From positions 1 to 36,969 of the forward strand of contig CAKQKI010000014.1 in NCBI GenBank assembly GCA_934248055.1: DNA of 36,969 bases, read 5' to 3'. The first letter of the stretch is position 1. Each line of letters opens with the position of its first letter. A program made the translations under genes and the position numbers. The notes beneath the pieces were generated by a model. That model saw nothing but the letters and a program-made list of their open reading frames with translations, ran no database searches and was not told the origin of the DNA. The DNA comes from an uncultured Clostridia bacterium (GTDB lineage: Bacteria > Bacillota > Clostridia > Christensenellales > Borkfalkiaceae). This document shows, in pieces, positions 17,250-24,824 of this stretch.

Positions 17250-17260
17250 TTCACCGCTCC

Positions 17261-18859
17261 TTAAAAGGTTTTACCGTATAACTGACACATTTCTTTATAC
17301 ATTTTATCCCACGATTCTTTTGTAAACGTGTTAAGAATAGCCTGATAATACGTGTCGATTTTTAACTGAGTATTTGTTTCGTTGTCTATTCTGAACGCAA
17401 CCATAGGCTGACTGTAACCGCTTGGAACGATCGCTCCTATAACGCCGAAAACGTTTTTAGGACAAAGTTCTCTGAATTCGCTGCCGCCTGTGTGTCTGTA
17501 TATTTCCACGTTTTCGTCTTTACGCAAATTCCACATATTCTGCGCGAATTTCGTAAGAGACTCGTACTCTTCGGGTTTTAAATCGTATTCATACGGCAAT
17601 TTCGTTCCCGTACTTCTTGTGAACGTTGCAAGGGAAGAACGCGAGTGCTGGAACTGAACCCATTTTTTCGCAAGGTCTTTAACGGGACTGCGTTTGGTTA
17701 TAAAAGCCGTCGTTCCGTTGCCCCAGCCCGCCAGATAGCGTTTGTTCGATTCCGCCTGTCCTTCCATTATCGGAAAAGGCAGCATTTTAAAATTCCTTTT
17801 GCCGTAATCATACTGTTCGCCGTATGCCGACATATCGGTAAAATCTTTTTTTGCTTCTCTTTCCCACCATTCGCCGTCGAAAAGCATGGCGATTCTCTTG
17901 GATTTGCCCCTTTTCGCGTTCTCTACGCTAAGCACGTATTCGCCTTGAGCAAGTCGGTATTCCTGCGACATAAGGAACGAATTAGACGAGTAATAAGATT
18001 TACTGCCGAGTATTTTATGTACGAACTCGAGAGCCTTATACATAGGCTCGCTGTCCGCGATAAGATAACCGTTGGAAGGCGTTATGTCTACCGTTTTGCC
18101 CGTGCTTCTTACGGTATGCTTACCGCTGTAAGTTTTATTAAGATTTATAAAATCCTGTCCGCCGTATTGCGCGGCTATACCTTCGGTAATCATCGGAAAG
18201 TAAAACGACGTGTTGCTGTATACGATAGGAATATAATTCCTTGTAAGATCGTCAAGCAAAGTATAAAAGTCTTCCATCGTTTGGGGTTCTTCATAACCTT
18301 CTTCTTCAAACAAGTCCGCGTCGTACACGTAACCTATAACCGCATCCTGAAAAGGAAACGCCATATATCTGCCGTTTCCGGCGTCGTAACTATTAACGAA
18401 ATACGGATCCATTTTATCGAGAATAGAATATTTGCTTCCGCCGATTTCGCCGTTTTCATCGTAAACTTTTTCCGTGAGAACGTCCGTTATATCGGCGGTT
18501 TCACCGGTATCGGCAAAACTCTTTTTCCAGGTCGGAGAGTCGCTGTACACGATGTCCCACGTAAACGTGCCGTTAGCAAGACCCGTGGTTATCGGCTCGG
18601 GATCTTTTTTGTCTTCCGAGTCGATTAAAACCTGAACGCCTTTTTTGCCGTTTTCACCGGGATAATCGGCGTAATATTCTTCAAATTCTTTCGCAACTTC
18701 TTTTGCCCAGTCGCCCGTAAGACCGCCCGCGTACACGTAAATGCTGAGTTGCGTTTTCGTTTCGTCGACTACTATATTTTCACGTCTGAAACAACCTGTT
18801 AACCCCGTCGTCGTAATCATACATATTACGGCAATAATTAAACTGAAAATTTTCTTCAT
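17261..18859 (-). CDS. Extracellular solute-binding lipoprotein of the carbohydrate ABC importer
   Basis: A 532-residue protein beginning MKKIFSLIIAVICMITTTG and continuing to a lipobox LTGC (Cys23), so it is anchored on the outer face of the membrane. The mature protein has the family-1 binding fold: LSIYVYAGGLTGDWAKEVAKEF at the first strand, DIVYSDSPTW, MAFPFQDAVIGYVYDADLF and a Trp-rich cleft (FDGEWWEREAKKD). At this length it belongs to the large subclass that binds longer oligosaccharides. The ATG at 18859 is chosen because AGGTGG lies 5 nt upstream; an in-frame GTG at 18868 would overlap that site. It starts 13 bp after the 1813-aa protein gene and precedes both permeases. Confidence 0.9.
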   Translation of the reverse strand: MKKIFSLIIAVICMITTTGLTGCFRRENIVVDETKTQLSIYVYAGGLTGDWAKEVAKEFEEYYADYPGENGKKGVQVLIDSEDKKDPEPITTGLANGTFTWDIVYSDSPTWKKSFADTGETADITDVLTEKVYDENGEIGGSKYSILDKMDPYFVNSYDAGNGRYMAFPFQDAVIGYVYDADLFEEEGYEEPQTMEDFYTLLDDLTRNYIPIVYSNTSFYFPMITEGIAAQYGGQDFINLNKTYSGKHTVRSTGKTVDITPSNGYLIADSEPMYKALEFVHKILGSKSYYSSNSFLMSQEYRLAQGEYVLSVENAKRGKSKRIAMLFDGEWWEREAKKDFTDMSAYGEQYDYGKRNFKMLPFPIMEGQAESNKRYLAGWGNGTTAFITKRSPVKDLAKKWVQFQHSRSSLATFTRSTGTKLPYEYDLKPEEYESLTKFAQNMWNLRKDENVEIYRHTGGSEFRELCPKNVFGVIGAIVPSGYSQPMVAFRIDNETNTQLKIDTYYQAILNTFTKESWDKMYKEMCQLYGKTF

Positions 18860-18872
18860 ATCTGCCACCTTT

Positions 18873-21800
18873 TTATTTATTTGCTATAACCGCGTACGTA
18901 ACTTCCGTAGTGTTTCCGCTTTTATCTTTTACCGAATATTTTATTAAGTAAGAACCTTCTTTTTCCGCAACGAATTTTCCGTTTTCAACGTTTATCGTTT
19001 CTTTTCCGAATTTTACGGTTATCGTTAATTCGGGAGATTCGTCCGCGTTGTCAGAAATCTGCGGTTCGGGCAGAACTATTTCGCTGCCTGTTTTTACTTC
19101 ATCAGGAAGATTTATATCGCCTATTACGGGCGGCTCGTTATCGCGCGCCGCAAAAACTTCAAAACTGATAAGCGTTTCCAGCCCGTTTGAACCGTTTACC
19201 GCGTAATAAGACACGATATACGTTCCCACCGACGAAAGAAGAACTTTTCCTTCCTTAATTTCAAGTTTTACGCCGTCAAATATTACGGATACCGTTACTG
19301 AAACGGTTTCGTTTCCGGCTTTTGCCGTTGCCGACGGAACGTAAAGATAATTGTTATGATAATTGTTTACGATGATTTCACCGTCGACGGTTATCTTTGG
19401 AGCGATCGCGTCGATCACCTTTACCGTTTTATCGACGTACCCCGTAACGCCGTCGGAATTCGTTGCCGAATACCTTACCGTATAAACGCCGACCGCGTCA
19501 GGATAATATTTTCCGCTCTGAACCGTCGTAAACTCCGTTTCGTCGGGCTTTTTAACGGAAATTTTAATATCTCCGATAATACCGTCGAAAAGGTCGTGAC
19601 AGTACGCGTCTTCCGATGATATTTCAAAATAATTTTCATTCGGCCCCTTGGCAAGCGTAAGCGAATAGTCGCCGCTTAACAACGCTAATTTCGGCGTACT
19701 CTTTACGATTTTTATCGTTTGAGTAACGCTTAAACCGAATTTGGTAAAGGTCTGAGAAAGCGTTTTTTCGTCGGAAGCGTCTATCGCTTCGTCGTTTTTG
19801 TAATAATAAACGCTTCTGTCGGTTATTTTAAATCCTTCGCACGGCGTCAATTCGTATTCGAAATAAACGCCCGCCCCTATATCAATCGGTTTGACCGTAC
19901 CGTTGCGCTTTTCCGCCAGAACGGTTTCGGAAATTAAATTATCCGCATTCAGACACCTGAAAACACCTGCGTCGTCATACACTTCTTCTCCGTACCCGTC
20001 GGAATAAAGGTTAACTCCGTTACCTTCGATAAGCGATACCGTACCGTTTCTGTATTCGATTATTCTTCCGCCGGACACTACGTCGCGATTTTCCGCGAAA
20101 GACGCGTACGTTCCAAGTTCTTCGAATAAAACGTCTGTATTAGAGCCGTAAAAAGAAATCTCGTAACCGTCTTTAAAGGATAATTTGTTAAGCGCGTACG
20201 ACGGTTTGCCGTCGTTATCTCTCACGCTTTCGCTGCAAACGGAACTTCCGTCAAATCTTGCAAGATACATGGTTCCGAAAATTCTCGTATCGCTGCCTTT
20301 GACTATAACGGAAAGAACGTCGCCTTCCCATATAAGCGCAAGCGTTGCGCCTCGCCAGTTTGTTCCGCCGAACGCGCTGACCGCGCATAGCGGATTTATA
20401 TATTTATCTATCAGACCGTACTTCGTTGCGCTTTCGGTGTGATAGGAACGTATATTTCCGCGATTATCCTTTACGTACGTTCCCGTCATTCCGTTAGAGC
20501 CGTCAAACAGGCAAAAATCGAAATATTCGGACGGATCGGCTTTGCCGTACACGCGGAACGTCATCGACTTGCCCGCAAAAGTTTCTCCGTCGGGAAACAC
20601 GAACGTAATCGACGTGCTACCCGAAAAAACACCGTTGAATTTACCCGAGAAAGTGCCGTTTTCGCTTTGCCTTACGAGAACGCCCGAATGGTCGTACTTA
20701 CCGCCGGCAACGTACCCCGCGGCAAGCGTTCCTTTATCGAGTTTAAAAAATTTATCAGTTCCGATACCTTCGTTTACAACGGTAAAATATAACGTCCGCC
20801 TGCCGCCCGAAACGTTTTTATCCGTTGAGCAAATAAGAGCATACTCTCCGCTTTCAAGATAAACCGTCTGACCTTCGGTCACGCGCTCGCCGAACGAAGA
20901 GCCTGCGCCTTCAATGCGAAGTTCTTTTATATCGACTCTTTTGCCGTCGGAGATCGTGAAAGCGCTTACTTCGGGAACCACTACTTTTGCGTCGTAAACT
21001 TTTTTTACAAAGTTTTTCGCAACGATTTTAACTCCGTTTTCAAAATCTTTTTCCCATTGCTTTTCTATTCTGAAATTACGATTCTGATATTTTCTTTCGA
21101 AAGTAACGCCGCCTATTTCTTCAAGAAGCACGCTTACGGGCGAAACGTCAAGATTTTCGAATGAAATTTTATATCCGCTTTTAAAATCGACTTTTTCGAG
21201 TCCGTATTTTTTCGGAGACGACGTATTATCCACCGCCGAAGTTCCGTCAAATCTTGCAAGAACTTTTTCGGCTGTTTTGCCGCTTGCCTTTACGGTAAGT
21301 ATATCTCCGTCGTAATTTACCGTTATAACGCAATAGTTCTCGTCCGCCGCGCCGAATTTGCAAACCTTAAACCCGTCGGAAAAACCGCTTCCGTATAACG
21401 ACGTTGCTATGCGCAGACTATTGTTATATCCGAAATGATTTTCCGATTTGATTATCGCTCCGCCAAAACCTATGCCGTATGCGGAAGCAAATTTATCTAT
21501 AACGTAAACCGCTCCTTTATTTATCGCCACGAAGAAATAGTCCGTTTCGTCACAAGCGCTCTGAAAGCGCACGTAATACGAACCGTTTGCCGACGTCGGG
21601 AAAGAAAGTTTAACCGAAGTATCCCCCGTAAACACTCCGCGAACGGAAGTTACGGCATTTTTGCCGCCGCCGATAAGCGTGCCGACTCTTCCGTCAGCAT
21701 CGTATTCGTCAAGATATTCGGCATTTTTATCTTTAATCAGTAACGACGATAAATCAAACGCGTTTTCATAAGCGGTAAACTCGTATTCGATAAAATTGTC

Positions 21801-24314
21801 GCTGTCGACGCCGTTTTCAACCGCTTCGTAACGCAAAACGTATTTCCCTTCGGATAATTGCGAAAAAGTTTTATCTGCATAATCTGTAATATCGCTCCAT
21901 ACCTGCCCGCTTGCCCGTTTAATGAGAATACGTTTTACCGCGCGCGGCAGTAACTCTGCGTAATCGTTGTAAACGAAAGAAGCAGTGGGGATATAAACCC
22001 CGTCGTTAACGCTTTGGGTGGAAAGAATTCTTCCGTTTACGGTAAGCGTTTTGCTTTCGGTTTTACCGTCTATCACCTTAAACGGAATTTCGTATACGTT
22101 GTTTTCGTTTTCGTTGCCGATAACGCCGACGTATCTCAGCGTATAATCTCCCGCAACGGATAGCGGTTCTATATACTGCCCCGCAAATCGGGTTATATCT
22201 CTCCATTCCCCGTCTGCGCGCTTTAATTCGACTTTTTCGACGGAAGTAGTCGTTCCGTCTTTTCCCACGACCACGCCGTAAGGCACGCTTACGTAAGAAA
22301 GAGAATCGACGTAAAGCGCGGTGTACGCGCTTTTATCTACGCGGATAAACGAATCTTTCCGATTCTCGAAAGACACGTATTCGCTATACCATTCAGGCTC
22401 GTATTCCGACACGCGGTTACCGAAAACGTAATCTCCCGCGCTATTGATAAGCACTGACGAAACCATTTGCGAACGCGAGCCGCCGATCCTGTCTATGCCG
22501 GAAGAAAATTCAAAGCGATATTTACCGGACGGAATAACTTCTCTGATAAAAGGAAGACCGAACGATACCATATTTTCGAATTTATCCGTGCCGTCGAATT
22601 CGGCAATCAATCTCGTATGCCACGCCGCACCTGCCAGAAAGTTGGCGTAAACGCCCAACTTATTGCCGTTCGGCTTTAATGAAACGCTGCAATATCTGCC
22701 GTTATACGCGCCGTTAAGATACGCCTGAACAGCCCAGCAAAAGCCTATCTTATCGGGATCCCACGCACTCGAATAGTCGCCGAGAAAGGAAGAATACGCG
22801 TCGGCGTTACGCTTCATAATAGTCGAGCGTACGTTTTCTTTTCCGTTTTTAACGAACGACACGTAGCACTCCGCATAATACTCGGAGTTTGCGATTATTT
22901 TTATATCAAAATAGTAACGGTCGTCTGTCGCGTCGACGACGCGGATATTGAACAGATCGGATTTAGCGCCTCTCCGCCCGAGAGAATTGACGAGCAGGAA
23001 ATCTAACCGATTATCTTCGTCGGTACGAAACAGCCTGTTTAATCCGACTACGAATTTTTTATCCTGCGCGCTCCCTTCGGGAGACAATAACACTCCGACG
23101 TTGCTTTTCGTTTCGTTTTCACCCGTACCCGAACCTGCAGTTATAACGCCGCCGTTGATTTTAGTGAAAAGGTTTTCGACGGGCTGCTTGCCGTGTACGA
23201 CAACGCCTGCCGTCAAAGATACGGTTTTACCGTTTTCGTAAATAATTTTTTCGACTTTGTTTCCGTTTGCGTCTCTCCAGTAATCGAATACGTCGCCATG
23301 CGTCAAAGCGAGCGGCTTCAACAACAATTCGCCCGCGTCGAACGCTATCGGATTAGGATTGTATTTAAGGTTTAACCTGTCGAAATTATCGGGATAAACG
23401 TAATTCACGTAAGTCAATTCGGTATTATGCCACCCGGGAATTTCAACGCTGTCGGTTTGCCCCAGATTTACGCCGTTTATAGAGTGCATCAGAACGCTGC
23501 GCGTCAAGTGTATATCGCGTGAACCCGCTCCCGAAGAAAAATTCATGGTAAATTTACCGGAAGGCAAAATTTCGGATATATCGGGTAATCCGTATAAGGC
23601 GGATTGACCGAATTTAGCGATCGTGTAACCGTCGATTAACTTACCTCCGGAAGCCGCGTTGGCGGTCACTGAAAAAACGGACCCTTTTTTGGTAAACGTA
23701 ATTTTAGGATAAACGCCGTTTCCTTCCGCGCTGTGCGACATTCTTGCCGCCCATACGAGCGCGCCGTTTCTCTCGGGCGCAACGCCGTTCGGATCGGAGT
23801 TATAAACGTTTATAACTTTACCCGAACGCGACGTCGTATATAACTTTCCTTCGTATATCACGCCTACGGCGAGATAAAATTTCGTCATGGAAGCAACTTC
23901 CACGTCGAAAAATTTTGACGGATCCGCATAATCGGAAACGCGGATCGTGAATAAGTCGAAATTTCTGACAGGGTCGTCTATCTCGGTTACGTCGTCGATA
24001 ATATTCTGAAATTCGATAGTGTTGGTATTATCGATATCGAAAACGCCTTTTAATCCCACCGACCACGCGCCGTACTCGTTGTTTTTATTTTCAGAAAGCA
24101 ACACGCCGTTACTCAAAGGAGTTGCCGCGCTGCCCGTACCCGAACACGTCGCCAGATTCGCCGTTTCGACGGAAAAAAGATCTTCTACGCTTATTTCGTT
24201 TGCGGCTTTTGCGCGCATACCGTATAAAACGGCGGTGTAAGTAAGACAAAATAAACTTACCGCAGCGAAAACGACTGCCGCTATTTTCTTTTTGAATTTA
24301 AACTTTAACAGCAT
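18873..24314 (-). CDS. Giant secreted protein (1813 aa) with four copies of an unassigned beta-rich module
   Basis: Residues 1-38 are a signal peptide (KKKIAAVVFAAVSLFCLTYTAVL, cleavage near AKA/AN). A beta-rich module occurs four times, at about 45-285, 380-630, 853-1073 and 1187-1408. Each copy shows LxGVF or LNRLF, then an F-x-IRV-x-D-x-x-D strand, then a phrase like LIAEFDGT, then YGLPxIxEVLPSGKYxxxFSSG (copies 1-2) or YxLxKLxFKxGYxISF (copies 3-4). Between copies lie two closely related Ig-like units (about 690-750 and 790-850: VKRILIKRASGQVWSDITDYA and VEKVELKRADGEWRDITRFA). Three DUF5011-type Ig domains end the protein (1565-1813). No cell-wall anchor is visible. It shares the module with the 955- and 1350-aa proteins and immediately precedes the ABC binding protein, so extracellular glycan capture is inferred. 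Confidence 0.75.
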   Translation of the reverse strand: MLLKFKFKKKIAAVVFAAVSLFCLTYTAVLYGMRAKAANEISVEDLFSVETANLATCSGTGSAATPLSNGVLLSENKNNEYGAWSVGLKGVFDIDNTNTIEFQNIIDDVTEIDDPVRNFDLFTIRVSDYADPSKFFDVEVASMTKFYLAVGVIYEGKLYTTSRSGKVINVYNSDPNGVAPERNGALVWAARMSHSAEGNGVYPKITFTKKGSVFSVTANAASGGKLIDGYTIAKFGQSALYGLPDISEILPSGKFTMNFSSGAGSRDIHLTRSVLMHSINGVNLGQTDSVEIPGWHNTELTYVNYVYPDNFDRLNLKYNPNPIAFDAGELLLKPLALTHGDVFDYWRDANGNKVEKIIYENGKTVSLTAGVVVHGKQPVENLFTKINGGVITAGSGTGENETKSNVGVLLSPEGSAQDKKFVVGLNRLFRTDEDNRLDFLLVNSLGRRGAKSDLFNIRVVDATDDRYYFDIKIIANSEYYAECYVSFVKNGKENVRSTIMKRNADAYSSFLGDYSSAWDPDKIGFCWAVQAYLNGAYNGRYCSVSLKPNGNKLGVYANFLAGAAWHTRLIAEFDGTDKFENMVSFGLPFIREVIPSGKYRFEFSSGIDRIGGSRSQMVSSVLINSAGDYVFGNRVSEYEPEWYSEYVSFENRKDSFIRVDKSAYTALYVDSLSYVSVPYGVVVGKDGTTTSVEKVELKRADGEWRDITRFAGQYIEPLSVAGDYTLRYVGVIGNENENNVYEIPFKVIDGKTESKTLTVNGRILSTQSVNDGVYIPTASFVYNDYAELLPRAVKRILIKRASGQVWSDITDYADKTFSQLSEGKYVLRYEAVENGVDSDNFIEYEFTAYENAFDLSSLLIKDKNAEYLDEYDADGRVGTLIGGGKNAVTSVRGVFTGDTSVKLSFPTSANGSYYVRFQSACDETDYFFVAINKGAVYVIDKFASAYGIGFGGAIIKSENHFGYNNSLRIATSLYGSGFSDGFKVCKFGAADENYCVITVNYDGDILTVKASGKTAEKVLARFDGTSAVDNTSSPKKYGLEKVDFKSGYKISFENLDVSPVSVLLEEIGGVTFERKYQNRNFRIEKQWEKDFENGVKIVAKNFVKKVYDAKVVVPEVSAFTISDGKRVDIKELRIEGAGSSFGERVTEGQTVYLESGEYALICSTDKNVSGGRRTLYFTVVNEGIGTDKFFKLDKGTLAAGYVAGGKYDHSGVLVRQSENGTFSGKFNGVFSGSTSITFVFPDGETFAGKSMTFRVYGKADPSEYFDFCLFDGSNGMTGTYVKDNRGNIRSYHTESATKYGLIDKYINPLCAVSAFGGTNWRGATLALIWEGDVLSVIVKGSDTRIFGTMYLARFDGSSVCSESVRDNDGKPSYALNKLSFKDGYEISFYGSNTDVLFEELGTYASFAENRDVVSGGRIIEYRNGTVSLIEGNGVNLYSDGYGEEVYDDAGVFRCLNADNLISETVLAEKRNGTVKPIDIGAGVYFEYELTPCEGFKITDRSVYYYKNDEAIDASDEKTLSQTFTKFGLSVTQTIKIVKSTPKLALLSGDYSLTLAKGPNENYFEISSEDAYCHDLFDGIIGDIKISVKKPDETEFTTVQSGKYYPDAVGVYTVRYSATNSDGVTGYVDKTVKVIDAIAPKITVDGEIIVNNYHNNYLYVPSATAKAGNETVSVTVSVIFDGVKLEIKEGKVLLSSVGTYIVSYYAVNGSNGLETLISFEVFAARDNEPPVIGDINLPDEVKTGSEIVLPEPQISDNADESPELTITVKFGKETINVENGKFVAEKEGSYLIKYSVKDKSGNTTEVTYAVIANK

Positions 24315-24328
24315 TGCATTTCTCCGTT

Positions 24329-24496
24329 TTATGCGTTTGGATCTATTATGGGTAACTCTATACCCGTGTCGTTATTATTGTTATTGTTGTTTATTTCAGG
24401 GCGCTTACCGACGCAGATAATAATCGTTGTTATTATTATAGCCGCAACCATAACCGCAAGAGCAATCAATAATATTTTTGATTTGATATTTTTCAT
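24329..24496 (-). CDS. Small single-span membrane peptide (55 aa) with an Asn tract
   Basis: Starting at the ATG at 24496 the product has a Lys-containing N-terminus (MKNIKSK), a 23-residue hydrophobic segment (ILLIALAVMVAAIIITTIIICVG), a seven-Asn run and a short acidic tail ending IIDPNA. A longer in-frame reading from 24598 would begin upstream of the promoter-like sequence at 24552-24580, so the shorter form is preferred. The stop lies 14 bp before the 1813-aa protein gene, indicating one operon. The ribosome site (CGGTG) is weak. I recognise no family. The tail probably faces outside, which would suit an anchoring or accessory role for the adjacent secreted protein; that role is speculation. 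Confidence 0.6.
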   Translation of the reverse strand: MKNIKSKILLIALAVMVAAIIITTIIICVGKRPEINNNNNNNDTGIELPIIDPNA

Positions 24497-24551
24497 TTTA
24501 AAAACACCGTTGTAAGCCGAATCGTAAGATTTTGTTAATTTATTTACGATT

Positions 24552-24580
24552 ATTATAGCGTTAACTACCTTAAAAATTAA
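24552..24580 (-). promoter_or_regulatory. Putative internal promoter of the 55-aa/1813-aa/ABC operon
   Basis: On the minus strand, TATAAT (24552-24557) stands 17 nt from TTAATT (24575-24580). The start point would be near 24545, leaving a leader of about 50 nt before the 55-aa gene. It lies just past the hairpin at 24604-24638, which fits a terminator followed by a new promoter. The -35 match is poor. The P1/P2 activator-like motif is absent here. Confidence 0.45.
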
Positions 24581-24603
24581 GTTCGTTATTAAAAACAAGT
24601 ATA

Positions 24604-24638
24604 TTCGCTACGCTCCGATCTGAACGAAGCGTAGCGAA
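24604..24638 (-). terminator. Perfect 11-bp hairpin after the 39-aa gene (probable partial terminator)
   Basis: TTCGCTACGCT pairs perfectly with AGCGTAGCGAA around a 13-nt loop. It lies 14 bp beyond the stop of the 39-aa gene. On the minus strand a T-rich run (TTGTTTTTAA) begins a few bases after the stem rather than directly, so it may be a leaky terminator or an mRNA-stabilising structure protecting the 1350-aa and 39-aa messages. Confidence 0.55.
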
Positions 24639-24652
24639 AGACAAAATATTTT

Positions 24653-24772
24653 TTAATTTAATTCGTCAAATTCACCGAAATACGTAAATGATTTTGATTC
24701 TGCAACGCTGTCGGTTATTACGTCGTTATTAAGGTGTATTATTTCGATTTTGCAAGTTTCGTACTTTTTCAT
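24653..24772 (-). CDS. Small protein of 39 aa (MKKYE-type)
   Basis: An open frame beginning MKKYETCKIEIIHLNNDVIT and ending GEFDELN. It has a strong GGAGG ribosome site (24784-24788) 11 nt before the ATG and an in-frame TAA. There is no signal peptide or membrane segment; the product is acidic overall, with an N-terminal basic KK and one Cys (Cys7). Its opening resembles short MKKYExPxVExxELxxxDVIT-type proteins that I recall as common in gut Clostridia, whose function is unknown. It lies 52 bp after the 1350-aa secreted protein gene and before the hairpin, so it is co-transcribed with that gene. Being translated is likely; its role is unknown. Confidence 0.65.
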   Translation of the reverse strand: MKKYETCKIEIIHLNNDVITDSVAESKSFTYFGEFDELN

Positions 24773-24824
24773 TTCTGTTAAAACCTCCGTTTTAATCTAA
24801 AATCAATCCTGTTTCTACCTATAA

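Noticed and set aside
17645..18628. 327-codon open frame on the plus strand opposite the binding-protein gene
   Set aside because: It is antisense to a clear lipoprotein gene with start, ribosome site and family motifs. The product is a low-complexity Arg/Phe/Val-rich sequence without a domain, as expected for a codon-bias shadow.
24364..24396. Asn-codon run as a microsatellite or CRISPR-like repeat
   Set aside because: Codons are mixed AAT/AAC in frame within a small gene and there are no spaced repeats; no CRISPR array exists in the window.
24329..24598. Longer 89-aa form of the small membrane peptide
   Set aside because: The extra N-terminus would begin upstream of the probable promoter at 24552-24580 and has no ribosome site; the ATG at 24496 gives a standard membrane peptide.
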